A stretch of 64,000 bases of DNA, taken from assembly GCF_000350145.1 (NCBI RefSeq), contig NZ_BAOL01000008.1, positions 30,157-94,156 of the forward strand, in the 5' to 3' direction. How positions within the stretch are numbered: the stretch's first letter is position 1; each line of letters opens with the position of its first letter. Under the pieces are notes generated by a model. It was not told the origin of the DNA. It saw only the letters and a list, made by a program, of their open reading frames with translations, and ran no database searches. The DNA comes from Ilumatobacter nonamiensis YM16-303 (GTDB lineage Bacteria > Actinomycetota > Acidimicrobiia > Acidimicrobiales > Ilumatobacteraceae). Position numbers and translations under genes: made by a program. This document shows positions 1 through 8,663 of the stretch, piece after piece.

Positions 1-2662
1 AGATCGATCCGTAGCTCATCGCTCCGGTCGAGAAGCGCTTGACGATCTCGGAGACCGGCTCGACCTCGTCGATCGGAACCGGCGTGCGGTCCACCACGAA
101 ATCGAACAGGCCCCGCAACGTCATCAGCTTCTTCGACTGGTCGTCGACGGTTGCCGTGTAGTCCTTGAAGATGTCGTAGCGGCCACTGCGCGTCGAGTGC
201 TGCAGCTTGTAGACGGTCTCGGGGTTGAACAGGTGCGGCTCACCCTCGCGACGCCACTGGTACTCGCCGCCGAGTTCGAGCTTGCGGTGCGCGCGTTCCT
301 CGGGCCGCCTCGGATTCGCAGCCTGGTGGCGGTCGGCGACCTCCCGGGCGAGCTCGTCGAGGCCGATGCCCCCGAGCTTCGACACGGTTCCGGTGAAGTA
401 CTTGTCGATGAGTTCGTCGCCGAGGCCGATCGCCTCGAAGATCTGGGCGCCCGTGTACGACGCGACGGTCGACACGCCCATCTTCGACATCACCTTCAGC
501 ACGCCCTTGTTGGCGGCCTTGATGTAGTTGCGGATCGCCTGCTTCGGATCGAGATCACCCATCCCGTGCATGCCTTCGGCGATCAGGTCCTCGATCGACT
601 CGAACGCCAAGTACGGGTTGATCGCGCCGGCGCCGTAGCCGATCAGCAACGCCATGTGATGCACCTCGCGGGCGTCACCGGCCTCGACGATCAGTCCCGC
701 CATGGTGCGCTGCTTCGTGCGCACGAGATGATGGTGCACGGCGGCGGTGAGCAGCAGCGACGGGATCGGGGCATCGACGGTGTCGGCGTTGCGGTCGGAG
801 AGCACGATGATGCGTGCGCCTTCCTCGATCGCGGTCGACGCCTGGCTGCACACGCGCTCGATCGCTTCGGCGAGACCGGGGCCACCGCTGTCGACCCGGT
901 AGAGACCGGACAGCACCTTGGCGCGCAGTCCCGGGTGCTCACCGGCGGCGTCGATGTGGATGATCTTCGCGAGTTCGTCGTTGTCGATGATCGGGTTCGG
1001 CAGCGCGAGTTGCTTGCAGGAGTCAGGACCGGGCGACAGCAGGTTCGCCTCCGGGCCGACCGTCGACGACACCGAGGTGACCACCTCTTCGCGGATCGCG
1101 TCGAGCGGCGGGTTCGTCACCTGAGCGAACAACTGCTTGAAGTAGTCGAACACCAGTCGAGGACGTTCCGACAGCACGGCCAGCGGCGTATCGGTGCCCA
1201 TCGAGCCCAGCGCTTCCATCCCCCGCATCGCCATCGGCGAGATCAGGATCTTCAACTCCTCGTGCGTGTAGCCGAACATCTGCTGGCGGCGCAGCACGCT
1301 GTCGTGGCTGAACACGACGTGCTCGCGTTCGGGCAGCTCACCGAGCTCGACCAGTCCCGCCTCGAGCCACTCGCCGTACGGGTGCAGGGACGCGAGCGAC
1401 GCCTTGATCTCGTCGTCGCCGACGATCCGGCCCTCGTCGGTGTCGATCAGGAACATCTTTCCCGGCTGGAGACGCCCCTTGGCGATCACGTTCGCAGGTT
1501 CCACGTCGATGACACCGACCTCGGAGGCCATCACGACCATGTCGTCGTCGGTGACCCAGTAGCGACTCGGACGCAGACCGTTGCGGTCGAGCACCGCTCC
1601 GATCACCTTGCCGTCGGTGAACGTGACGCTCGCCGGCCCGTCCCACGGCTCCATCATCGATGCGTGGAAGCGGAAGAAGTCCCGCAGTTCCTTCGACATC
1701 GTCGTGTCGTTCTCCCACGCCGACGGGATCATCATCATCACCGCGTGGTGCAGCGGGTAGCCGCCGAGGTGCAACAGTTCGAGCACCTCGTCGAAGCGAG
1801 CGGTGTCCGACGAGCCCGGCGTGCAGATCGGGAAGGCCCGATCGATCCCCGGAAGGTTCGGGCTCTCGAGCATCGCCTCCCGGGCGCGCATCCAGTTCTG
1901 GTTGCCCTGCACCGTGTTGATCTCGCCGTTGTGGGCGACGAAACGGTACGGGTGCGCGAGCGGCCACGACGGAAACGTGTTGGTCGAGAACCGCGAGTGG
2001 ACGAGGAGCAGCGCCGACTCGATCCGAGGGTCGGTCAGGTCGCCGAAGAACTGACTCAGCTGCGGCGTGGTGAGCATCCCCTTGTACACGATCGTCCGCG
2101 ACGACAGCGACGCGAAGTACGTGTCGAGTTCGTCGACGAGTTCGCGTCGCGACCGCTTGCGGGCGACGAATGCCTTGCGGTCGAGGTCGATGCCCGTCGC
2201 TCCACCCGGGTCGGAGACGAACAGCTGCTTGAACGTCGGCATCGCGGCTCGCGCGGTCTTGCCGAGGCAGTCGGGATTCACCGGCAGGTCGCGCCATCCG
2301 AGCACCTGCAGGCCGACGTCGGCGACGGTCGCGTCGATCGCTGCCTGGGCCTTCTCACAGGCAACGCCCTCGGCGGGAAGGAACGCGATCCCCGTCGCGT
2401 ACGCGCCGGCCGGCGGGAGATCGAAGTCGACGACCTCGCGGTAGAGCACGTCGGAGACCTGCAGCAGAATTCCTGCACCGTCGCCGGTGTCCGGCTCGGC
2501 GCCGGTTGCACCGCGGTGTTCGAGGTTGGTGAGTGCCGTCAGTCCCGTGACCACGAGATCGTTCGAGCGTGCGCCCTTGAGGTTCGCGACGAAGGAGACT
2601 CCACAGGAGTCGTGTTCGTTGCGGGGGTCGTACAGTCCGATTGGTCCGGGAGCATGGATCAT
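1..2662 (-). CDS. gltB: Glutamate synthase large subunit, 5' part (runs off the window)
   Basis: Encodes the first 887 residues of the large (alpha) subunit of glutamate synthase, which moves the glutamine amide nitrogen onto 2-oxoglutarate. The ATG at 2662 has GAGGA about 10 bases upstream and gives a 19-residue propeptide before Cys20 in [10 protein letters not shown], the N-terminal nucleophile of class-II amidotransferases that is exposed by propeptide removal. [18 protein letters not shown] and [14 protein letters not shown] are further amidotransferase signatures. The last residues visible, [12 protein letters not shown], open the FMN/glutamate-synthase domain, so the FMN, 3Fe-4S and C-terminal helix regions lie outside the window. 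A very long plus-strand open frame over this stretch is only its shadow. The partner gltD is not visible. Identification is secure. Confidence 0.96.
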   Translation of the reverse strand, partial: MIHAPGPIGLYDPRNEHDSCGVSFVANLKGARSNDLVVTGLTALTNLEHRGATGAEPDTGDGAGILLQVSDVLYREVVDFDLPPAGAYATGIAFLPAEGVACEKAQAAIDATVADVGLQVLGWRDLPVNPDCLGKTARAAMPTFKQLFVSDPGGATGIDLDRKAFVARKRSRRELVDELDTYFASLSSRTIVYKGMLTTPQLSQFFGDLTDPRIESALLLVHSRFSTNTFPSWPLAHPYRFVAHNGEINTVQGNQNWMRAREAMLESPNLPGIDRAFPICTPGSSDTARFDEVLELLHLGGYPLHHAVMMMIPSAWENDTTMSKELRDFFRFHASMMEPWDGPASVTFTDGKVIGAVLDRNGLRPSRYWVTDDDMVVMASEVGVIDVEPANVIAKGRLQPGKMFLIDTDEGRIVGDDEIKASLASLHPYGEWLEAGLVELGELPEREHVVFSHDSVLRRQQMFGYTHEELKILISPMAMRGMEALGSMGTDTPLAVLSERPRLVFDYFKQLFAQVTNPPLDAIREEVVTSVSSTVGPEANLLSPGPDSCKQLALPNPIIDNDELAKIIHIDAAGEHPGLRAKVLSGLYRVDSGGPGLAEAIERVCSQASTAIEEGARIIVLSDRNADTVDAPIPSLLLTAAVHHHLVRTKQRTMAGLIVEAGDAREVHHMALLIGYGAGAINPYLAFESIEDLIAEGMHGMGDLDPKQAIRNYIKAANKGVLKVMSKMGVSTVASYTGAQIFEAIGLGDELIDKYFTGTVSKLGGIGLDELAREVADRHQAANPRRPEERAHRKLELGGEYQWRREGEPHLFNPETVYKLQHSTRSGRYDIFKDYTATVDDQSKKLMTLRGLFDFVVDRTPVPIDEVEPVSEIVKRFSTGAMSYGSI

Positions 2663-3019
2663 TCAGGTACATCCTCGAAGGTTCGTCCGGGCGCGTGCCC
2701 GGAGGGGTTCGTAGCGAACGCTGCGCAGGGTCGTCGTTGACCGAACGGCGATGCCTCGGCGCTGAGGCGTGCCCGGGCATGGCCCGAGCGGGGGGAACAC
2801 ACATCCTAGAGGGTGCTCACGTCCGGAGCGAACCTCGTTCCCAAGTGATCCCGACCCACCGTTCCCGGACCCCACCACTCCCGTCAGGATCTTCCGGTGA
2901 GATGTGAGACCAACAGTCCGCCCCGATCCTCACCACAACCGGGCCCGCCCGTCGTGCGGTGAGAGTTCGGGCGACCTGTACCGCTCACATCTCACCGCAG
3001 GGCGACGGGTTGATGCGGG
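2663..3019. other. Intergenic stretch holding palindromic repeat copy A
   Basis: About 350 bases between the start of gltB and the end of yqeY, both on the minus strand. I see no convincing gene. The right third holds the bipartite palindrome at 2894-2998 listed separately. The left part carries the gltB leader with GAGGA and otherwise shows nothing recognisable. Confidence 0.6.
2894..2998. repeat. Dispersed bipartite palindrome, copy A (solo)
   Basis: Left arm CCGGTGAGATGTGAGACC (2894-2911) is matched by right arm GCTCACATCTCACCGC (2983-2998). Between them are shorter complementary pieces CTCACC (2929-2934) and GCGGTGAGAG (2956-2965). The outer arms can pair over 14 bp, or each half can form its own shorter hairpin. 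The same architecture and about 62-bp unit spacing recur at 51974-52076 and 53103-53207. This copy is less symmetric and has no adjoining nuclease gene. It is not followed by a T-run, so it is not a textbook terminator. Confidence 0.85.
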
Positions 3020-3472
3020 TCAGCTGAGGCGGGACTTGACGAGGTCGGCCACGGCGCGACCGTCGGCACGACCGGCGACCTCGGCGTTGACGGCCTTCAT
3101 CGCCGAGCCCATGTCGGCCATCGTCTCGAAACCATTCGCCGAGAAGACGTCGGACACGATCGTGTCGAGTTCGTCGGCAGAGAGCGCTGCCGGGAGGTAG
3201 GTCTCGAGGATCTCGATCTCGGCCCGCTCGTCAGCGGCCCGGTCGTCGGCGCCGCCGGCCTCGAACGCTTCGGCCGCGTCGACGCGCCGCTTGACCTGCG
3301 ACTTCAGTACGGCCTGTACGCCGTCGTCGTCGAGCGTGGTGGCGGAATCACCCGCGACCTGCGCCTCCTGAACGGCGGCGATCACCGAGCGGAGGGTCCG
3401 CTGCCGAACGGTGTCCTTCGCCTTCATCGCCGTGGTGAGGTCGACTCGGATCTGATCGATCAGCATCGGCAC
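3020..3472 (-). CDS. yqeY: GatB/YqeY domain-containing protein
   Basis: A 150-residue protein of the YqeY family, which resembles the tRNA-binding tail domain of GatB, the amidotransferase subunit that makes Gln-tRNA and Asn-tRNA. The cellular role of stand-alone YqeY is not settled. The hallmark pattern is present: N-terminal helix MLIDQIRVDLTTAMKAKD followed by RTLRSVIAAVQEAQ, an acidic linker EIEILETYLPAALS around residues 84-97, and the C-terminal MGSAMKAVNAEVAGRADG with VADLVKSRLS. Length is normal for the family. It follows the crotonase gene on the same strand with a 9-base gap, so the two may be cotranscribed. Confidence 0.93.
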   Translation of the reverse strand: MPMLIDQIRVDLTTAMKAKDTVRQRTLRSVIAAVQEAQVAGDSATTLDDDGVQAVLKSQVKRRVDAAEAFEAGGADDRAADERAEIEILETYLPAALSADELDTIVSDVFSANGFETMADMGSAMKAVNAEVAGRADGRAVADLVKSRLS

Positions 3473-3481
3473 AGTGTGGCG

Positions 3482-4306
3482 TCAGTCGACGAAGACCGGC
3501 GCACGGTTTTCGAAGCCGGACATCACGGCTTCCATCTGGTTCTTCGAGCCGATCTGGGCACCGATCACGCGACGTTCTTCGGCGAACGCCTCGGCAGCTC
3601 CGTCGTGGTCGAGTCGGTTGAACAGTTCCTTCGCTCCCTGTACGGCTCCCGGGCTGCGTCCGGCGATCTCGCGCGCAAGCGCCATCGCGTCGTCGAGCGG
3701 GCTGTCGCTGAGCCGCGTGGCGAGTCCGAGTGCGTACGCCTCGGTCCCGTCGAAGACGCGGGCGGTGTAGGTCAGTTCACGGGCGACGTCGGGCCGCACC
3801 AGCTTCGACAGCATGAACGTTCCGGTCATGTCCGGAACGAGGCCCCAGTGCACTTCGCGGACCGACATCTTGGTGTCGGGGTGCACGATCCGGATGTCGG
3901 CGCCGAGCGCGATCTGAATCCCGCCACCGAGCGCGTGCCCGTGGACCGCGGCGATCACCGGCACGGACAGTTCCTGCCACACCCAGCAGACCTGCTGACC
4001 GAGATGGGTGATCCGGCCATCGGCCATCTCGCCGGGATTGCCATCGTCGTCGCCGGCGGCCGCCTCGACGTCGTCGGAGCCCGAATCGGCGATCGCCTGC
4101 ATCGTGGAGAAGTCGAGTCCGGCACAGAACGACGCCCCGTTGCCCGAGAGGACGACGACGCGCACTCCTGATTCGTTCTTCAGTTGCTCGCCGGCTTCGG
4201 CGATTCCTCGGAACATCGCGTTGTCGAGCGCGTTGCGCTTGTCTTCGCGGTTGAGACGGACATCGGCGATGCCGTCGTTGATCGAGATGGTGACACGGTC
4301 GGACAT
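3482..4306 (-). CDS. Enoyl-CoA hydratase/isomerase (crotonase) family protein
   Basis: A 274-residue crotonase-fold enzyme expected to act on an acyl-CoA. The oxyanion-hole segment is SFCAGLDF at residues 59-66 and the second is HGHALGGG at 122-129. Glu151 in SVREVHWGLVPD sits where rat enoyl-CoA hydratase has Glu164, but the position of the second catalytic acid (Glu144, normally in GGGCE) reads GGGIQ. Isomerase or another crotonase activity is therefore as likely as hydration. An unusual acidic insert (residues 75-99) lies in the substrate-loop region. Located directly upstream of yqeY. The substrate cannot be named. Confidence 0.88.
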   Translation of the reverse strand: MSDRVTISINDGIADVRLNREDKRNALDNAMFRGIAEAGEQLKNESGVRVVVLSGNGASFCAGLDFSTMQAIADSGSDDVEAAAGDDDGNPGEMADGRITHLGQQVCWVWQELSVPVIAAVHGHALGGGIQIALGADIRIVHPDTKMSVREVHWGLVPDMTGTFMLSKLVRPDVARELTYTARVFDGTEAYALGLATRLSDSPLDDAMALAREIAGRSPGAVQGAKELFNRLDHDGAAEAFAEERRVIGAQIGSKNQMEAVMSGFENRAPVFVD

Positions 4307-4362
4307 CTCCCGAGCTTGTCAGATCACCTCGTCTGATTCCCGATTCGTGGTACAACCAGCCC

Positions 4363-4734
4363 ATGAACATGCCTCCCCCACCGCCAGGCTCCCCCGACGA
4401 ATCGTTCCCCGAGCAGATCCCACCGCCGGGATACCAGGCGTACGGTCAGCCGGGTTCCGCCCCCGGTTCGCAGTCGAACGGCAAGGGGACCGCCGCGATG
4501 GTCTGCGGGATCATCGGTCTCGTCATGCTGCTTCTGTGCGGGGTCTTCTCGGTCGTGATCTCCCCGGTTGCGTTCTTCCTCGGGAGGTCTGCGAGCAAGG
4601 AGATCGAGGCGGCACCCGGGCAGTATTCCAACGCGGGCCAGGCCAAAGCCGGTTGGATCATGGGCCTCATCGGAATGATCCTGGTGGCGATCTGGCTCGT
4701 CGTCGTGGTGATCGTGGTCGCCGGTTCCAACTGA
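4363..4734 (+). CDS. Small DUF4190-type membrane protein
   Basis: A 123-residue protein with a proline/glycine-rich cytoplasmic head (residues 1-40, many PPP and GY runs) followed by two hydrophobic segments, roughly 43-75 and 96-121, joined by GRSASKEIEAAPGQYSNAG. That layout is typical of DUF4190 proteins, which are common in actinobacteria and functionally uncharacterised. The start has no strong ribosome site. TACAAC lies 6 bases upstream of the ATG and could be a leaderless promoter -10. It stands alone, converging on the 2-hydroxyacid oxidase gene. Confidence 0.8.
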   Translation: MNMPPPPPGSPDESFPEQIPPPGYQAYGQPGSAPGSQSNGKGTAAMVCGIIGLVMLLLCGVFSVVISPVAFFLGRSASKEIEAAPGQYSNAGQAKAGWIMGLIGMILVAIWLVVVVIVVAGSN

Positions 4735-4760
4735 CGGCGCGAGTGAGTCTCGGGTTGTGG

Positions 4761-5981
4761 TCAGCGCTTCCAGGCAACGAGATCGCGGTCGATCTCGGCG
4801 AGTGAGCGACATCCCGTGAGCGCCATGGTGCGTTCGAGTCCGGTCCGGTAGAAGTCGAGCAACCAGTCCACTCCGGCCTCGCCGGCCGCACCGAGCGCCA
4901 AGAAGTAGGGGCGACCGAGCGACACGGCGTCGGCCCCCAATGCGATCGCCTTCACGATGTCACTGCCGCGACGGATGCCTCCGTCACAGATGATCGTCGC
5001 CTGGTCCCCGATCTCGTTGCGCACGGGCTCGATCAGCGACACGGGGGTCGGGGCGTCGTCGAGTTGGCGGCCTCCGTGATTGGACAGGCCCAGTCCTTCG
5101 ACGCCCATCGCGACGGCCTGCTTGGCGTCGGCCACGGTCTGGATCCCCTTCAGGACGATCGGCCCGTCCCAGATCGACCGGAGCCACTCGATGTCGTCCC
5201 AGGACAACGCTTGGTCGAACTGCTTCGCGACGTGATCGGCGAGCGTGATCGCCGTCGAACCGTCCTCGGCGTGGCGGCCGACGATGTTCGCGAACGTGAT
5301 CGGTCCGCCGTTCAGGAAGTCCCACGTCCATGCCGGGTGCAGCGCCCCGTCGATCAGCGTCTGCGGGCCGAGTTTGGGCGGCAGGGTCATCCCGCGGCGC
5401 ACGTCACGCTCGCGTCGCCCGAGCACGGCCGTGTCGACCGTGAGCCACACCGCTCCGTAGCCCGCGTCCTTCGCCCGCGCCACGAGTTCCTGCACGAGCC
5501 CACGGTCCTTCCACGTGTAGATCTGGAACCACTTCTCGCCGTTCGGGTTCGCCGCGGCGCACTCCTCGATGGAGCGGGTACCCATCGTCGACAACGACCA
5601 GGGAATCCCCGCGCGGCCCGCCGACCGGGTGACCGCCAACTCACCTTCCGAGTGCGCGATGCGCGTGAATCCCGTCGGCGACAACACGATGGGCATCGAC
5701 GCCGGGACGCCGAAGATCTCCGTCGACGTGTCGAGATCGGACACATCGCGCAGGATGCGGGGATTGAACTCGAGCTTGGCGAAGTCCGACGAGTTGGTCC
5801 CGAGGGTCCGCTCGTCCTCGGCGCCGCCGTCGATGTAGTCGAACACCCCGGCCGGAAGCCTCCGCTTCGCCAACCTGCGCAGGTCATCGATCGATGCGAC
5901 CTTTTTCAACCGACGCTTGGTCCCATCGAGTTCGAAGCTGTCGAACTCCGCGACCGAACGGAACGTCTCCCACATCTTCAT
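4761..5981 (-). CDS. FMN-dependent alpha-hydroxy-acid oxidase/dehydrogenase
   Basis: A 406-residue member of the LldD / glycolate-oxidase family, which oxidises L-2-hydroxy acids with FMN. Visible signatures: PIVLSPTGFTRIAH (99-110), QIYTWKDRG (153-161), VLKGI with the FMN-contact Lys near 278, the active-site motif LSNHGGRQLD with catalytic His302, and the phosphate-binding CDGGIRRGSDIVKAIALGADAVSLGRPYF. The family includes lactate, glycolate and mandelate enzymes, and sequence alone does not choose between them. It is not close to the mycofactocin enzyme MftD, whose N-terminus differs. Monocistronic, with its 3' end facing the DUF4190 gene. Confidence 0.92.
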   Translation of the reverse strand: MKMWETFRSVAEFDSFELDGTKRRLKKVASIDDLRRLAKRRLPAGVFDYIDGGAEDERTLGTNSSDFAKLEFNPRILRDVSDLDTSTEIFGVPASMPIVLSPTGFTRIAHSEGELAVTRSAGRAGIPWSLSTMGTRSIEECAAANPNGEKWFQIYTWKDRGLVQELVARAKDAGYGAVWLTVDTAVLGRRERDVRRGMTLPPKLGPQTLIDGALHPAWTWDFLNGGPITFANIVGRHAEDGSTAITLADHVAKQFDQALSWDDIEWLRSIWDGPIVLKGIQTVADAKQAVAMGVEGLGLSNHGGRQLDDAPTPVSLIEPVRNEIGDQATIICDGGIRRGSDIVKAIALGADAVSLGRPYFLALGAAGEAGVDWLLDFYRTGLERTMALTGCRSLAEIDRDLVAWKR

Positions 5982-6079
5982 CCCCCCATCGTAGAAGGCT
6001 GACGCCTCACTCGGATTCGGTTCTCGTCGACTGCTGCGGCGCTCCTCGTCGGCCGGTGGCGAGACAGCGGTCCGCAGGT

Positions 6080-6979
6080 TCAGGCGCTGATCGGCTCGGC
6101 GTCGTCGTACGACGGCGACAGCAGCTCACCGGCGATCGCATCGACCAGCGCGGTCGCGACGGCCGGAGCCTCGCCGGGCACGGTGCGCGCGATCTGGTGC
6201 ACCAGGGGCAGTTCGGGGAGCTCGCTGGATCGCGGCCACTCGATGATGTCATCGCCGAGATGTCGCGAACCGAGCACCGCGACGCCGAGTCCCGCGGCGA
6301 GCGCCGCACGTACGCCACGCGTCGTCGAGGCCGAGAACGCGACGAGGTGGTCGATGTTCGCGGCGTTCAGATCAGGCTCACTCAGCGACCGGTAGAAGCA
6401 CTGTTCTCCGAACGTGATCAGCGGTACCGGCCCCGCGTCATCCGTGGCGTTTGCGTGACTGGTCACCCAGAGCAGACGATCGGACCACAGGACCCGGTCG
6501 GTCGGACGGAGGTTCGCTTCGGCGACCTGCATGATCGCCACGTCGAGTTCGCCGCGATCGACGCCCCGCGCCAGGTTGGTCGTGTAGTCGATGATGAACT
6601 CGATCGACGCGTTCGGATGTGCCCACTTGAAGCGGCCCAGCAGTGACGCCATGTGCGCGGCATCGACCTCTTCGTTCGATCCGAGCTTGACGGTTCCCGT
6701 CAGTTCCGAACTCTGCAACCGCGAGGCCGCACGATCGTGGATCTCGACGAGGGCCCGTGCGTCGGGAATCAGTGCGCGACCGTCACGCGTGGGGCGCAGG
6801 GTGTGGCCGTCCCGAATGAGCAGCGGCCGGCCGATCCGTTCCTCGAGTCGCTTGATCTTCCAGCTGACCGACGACTGACTCATGTTCAACCGTTCGGCGG
6901 CCCGGGTCATGCCGCCGTGATCGAGCGCGGCCAGGAGAGTACGGAGCGATTCGACGTCGAGTTGCAGTGCTGGCGTCAT
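6080..6979 (-). CDS. LysR-family transcriptional regulator
   Basis: A 299-residue LysR regulator. The N-terminal winged helix-turn-helix covers about residues 8-65 (GGMTRAAERLNMSQSSVSWK is the recognition region). The rest is the periplasmic-binding-like effector domain, with TGTVKLGSNEEVDAAHM opening it. The start is placed at the ATG at 6979 rather than an upstream in-frame ATG, because CATACT lies 6 bases before it, an actinobacterial leaderless arrangement. It is divergent from a small unknown gene at 7061 and tail-to-head with the 2-hydroxyacid oxidase gene, which may be its target; that link is inference. Confidence 0.92.
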   Translation of the reverse strand: MTPALQLDVESLRTLLAALDHGGMTRAAERLNMSQSSVSWKIKRLEERIGRPLLIRDGHTLRPTRDGRALIPDARALVEIHDRAASRLQSSELTGTVKLGSNEEVDAAHMASLLGRFKWAHPNASIEFIIDYTTNLARGVDRGELDVAIMQVAEANLRPTDRVLWSDRLLWVTSHANATDDAGPVPLITFGEQCFYRSLSEPDLNAANIDHLVAFSASTTRGVRAALAAGLGVAVLGSRHLGDDIIEWPRSSELPELPLVHQIARTVPGEAPAVATALVDAIAGELLSPSYDDAEPISA

Positions 6980-6991
6980 GGTCGAAGTATG
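6980..6991 (-). promoter_or_regulatory. Leaderless-type promoter of the LysR gene
   Basis: CATACT (6986-6991, minus strand) ends 6 bases before the ATG at 6979, so transcription would begin at or next to the start codon. This is the argument for the chosen start. Confidence 0.5.
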
Positions 6992-7060
6992 ACAAGCTGT
7001 CACGTAAAACACAAGTTCATGTCGATTGCATCATGACGGTCGGATCTGCACACTGGAGGC

Positions 7061-7384
7061 ATGAACACCTCCCCCACCACCCTCGAACCCTCCACCTCCA
7101 GCGCGATCGACACCGACACCGGCGCATGCACCCGGACCCACACCGCTCCGGGCGACGCATTTTCAGGATTTGCTCCGCTCGTTGCCGAGCCCGACGCACC
7201 GGTGCAGCGCGATCACATCATCGCCCGGCCGACGGAGCCCCCGGACCGGACCCGCGCCACGCAAGGTCCGTCGCTCGTCCGTCGTCTGGCCGACGCGTTC
7301 CTCGACCTCGTGGATCTGTCGACGACACCGTCGCACCGCGCCATCACGGCGGCCGACGGCGGCTACCGATCACCCCGCGGCTGA
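7061..7384 (+). CDS. Small hypothetical protein, 107 residues
   Basis: I do not recognise this protein. Its first 45 residues are Thr/Ser/Pro-rich and low in complexity. A more ordered stretch, SLVRRLADAFLDLVDLSTTPSHRAI, lies around residues 70-95. GGAGG directly precedes the ATG with only one base between, so a leaderless start (CACACT just upstream) is the likelier mode. It is divergent from the LysR gene and would share its regulatory region. Coding status rests on the start context and the clean intergenic position. It could be spurious. Confidence 0.45.
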   Translation: MNTSPTTLEPSTSSAIDTDTGACTRTHTAPGDAFSGFAPLVAEPDAPVQRDHIIARPTEPPDRTRATQGPSLVRRLADAFLDLVDLSTTPSHRAITAADGGYRSPRG

Positions 7385-7436
7385 TCGCCCAGCGGGGTCA
7401 CCCGTGTCGATCGGCGACGGTCCCGATGGACATCGA

Positions 7437-8162
7437 TCATTCGACGAGTCGGAGACCGCTGGGCGTCATGCTCGGTTCCGAGTGCGGCAAGTCCACGACG
7501 AATTCGGTGCGGTGCGCGGCGAAGACGTGCTCGCTCATGAGCAGCGCGCGTCCTGACTGATCGGTGGTCACCCGCTGGCACCGCAGCAGTGGCGCGCCGA
7601 CCGGAATGTCGAGGAGCACGGCATCGTCGGGTGACGCGATGTCGGCTCCGATCGTCTGCGTTGCTCCGCGCAGTTCGACGTCGAGCAGTTCGTAGAACGG
7701 GCGACGCTCCACGTCGCGTCGCGACAGCGAGGCGCCCAGATCTGCCGGGCACCACACGGTGACGACAGCAAACGGTTCGCCGTCGGCGAGGTTCACCCGC
7801 TTCACGCGAAGCACCTGCTCGGACCCGAGGATCCGCCGGACCCGCTCCGGCGCGTCCTCGAAGGCGAACTCCTCGATCTTGCGCTCGGAGAGCTTGCCCA
7901 CGCCCTCGACCTGCGATTCGATCGTGCCGAGTGATTGCAGCGACTGCTGAACCGGTTCACCCGCGACGTACCAGCCGAACCCCTGGCGGGCAGCGATCAG
8001 ACCCTCTTCACGCACGAGTTCGAGTGCTCGCCGAATCGTGACCCGCGAGGCGGCGAACTCCGCGGACATCTCGGACTCGGACGGCAGGACCGACCCGACC
8101 GGCGCATCGGCGAACCGTTCCTTCAACTCGTCGGCGATCTCCTGGTAGCGGATCCTCCTCAC
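7437..8162 (-). CDS. GntR-family regulator, HutC/UTRA subfamily
   Basis: A 241-residue regulator with an N-terminal winged helix (residues 1-72; SVLPSESEMSAEFAASRVTIRRALELVREEGLI is split by the canonical turn) and a C-terminal UTRA ligand-binding domain (about 90-235; the ending MSEHVFAAHRTEFVVDL is typical). The start codon is a GTG whose first four bases overlap the stop of the upstream VOC gene (GTGA), so the two are translationally coupled. The pair is divergent from aconitase. Direct repeats of ACTTGT in the intergenic region are candidate operators. The effector is unknown. Confidence 0.92.
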   Translation of the reverse strand: MRRIRYQEIADELKERFADAPVGSVLPSESEMSAEFAASRVTIRRALELVREEGLIAARQGFGWYVAGEPVQQSLQSLGTIESQVEGVGKLSERKIEEFAFEDAPERVRRILGSEQVLRVKRVNLADGEPFAVVTVWCPADLGASLSRRDVERRPFYELLDVELRGATQTIGADIASPDDAVLLDIPVGAPLLRCQRVTTDQSGRALLMSEHVFAAHRTEFVVDLPHSEPSMTPSGLRLVE

Positions 8163-8605
8163 GTCGAACCTCCACCGGACCCGGACGCCTCGATCAGTTC
8201 GATGCGGTTCCCGAACGGGTCGAACACATGACAGCGAACGACGTCCGGGAGTTCATCGTTCCAGGTCGCATCGAGCCCAGCTCGGTCGATGAAGGCGCGG
8301 AGACCGACCAGTGCGAGTGCAGGGTGAGCCTTGCGCGCGGGGACGAACGGATCCTCGGCACCGACGTGGACACGCACGGCGCCGCGTTCGAACCACGCTC
8401 CGCCGCGAGCCGCCATCACCGCCGGTTTCGGAACCTCCACGAGTCCGAGGACACCCACGTAGAACCGGCGAGCACGATCTTCCGCACCGACGGGAATCGC
8501 CACCTGCACATGGTCGATTCCGACCCACTCCGGTACGAGATCATCCGGACGCGCGGCGCGCGGATGCTCGGACGTGGGTTCGTGGATCGTGTCGGATTTC
8601 GTCAT
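8159..8605 (-). CDS. VOC (glyoxalase/dioxygenase) family protein
   Basis: A 148-residue single-unit vicinal-oxygen-chelate protein. VGIDHVQVAIPVGAEDRARRFY (split by the first metal-site His) and the C-terminal RCHVFDPFGNRIELIEAS are the family signatures. The ATG at 8605 is preferred over an upstream GTG at 8623 because GGAGG sits 8 bases before it. It is cotranscribed with, and overlaps, the GntR gene, which suggests the regulator responds to a small metabolite handled by this protein. Substrate unknown; glyoxalase, dioxygenase and resistance roles all occur in the family. Confidence 0.87.
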   Translation of the reverse strand: MTKSDTIHEPTSEHPRAARPDDLVPEWVGIDHVQVAIPVGAEDRARRFYVGVLGLVEVPKPAVMAARGGAWFERGAVRVHVGAEDPFVPARKAHPALALVGLRAFIDRAGLDATWNDELPDVVRCHVFDPFGNRIELIEASGSGGGST

Positions 8606-8630
8606 GACGATGGCCTCCGCCACACACCTT

Positions 8631-8647
8631 ACTTGTATCTAACTTGT
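8631..8647. promoter_or_regulatory. Direct repeats, candidate GntR operator
   Basis: ACTTGT occurs at 8631-8636 and again at 8642-8647, an 11-base period, just upstream of the aconitase -10 and inside the divergent VOC/GntR promoter region. The position fits an operator that would affect both directions. Binding by the neighbouring GntR protein is inference. Confidence 0.45.
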
Positions 8648-8651
8648 CTGC

Positions 8652-8663
8652 TATGGTTGAGGC
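8652..8663 (+). promoter_or_regulatory. Leaderless-type promoter of aconitase
   Basis: TATGGT (8652-8657) is followed by 6 bases and then the ATG at 8664, with no ribosome site between. This places the transcription start at or within a base or two of the start codon. Confidence 0.55.

Noticed and set aside
197..2740. 847-residue open frame on the plus strand
   Set aside because: It is the antisense shadow of gltB, whose amidotransferase motifs are unmistakable on the minus strand. The frame is Arg/His/Val/Asp-rich with no domain, typical of high-GC shadows.
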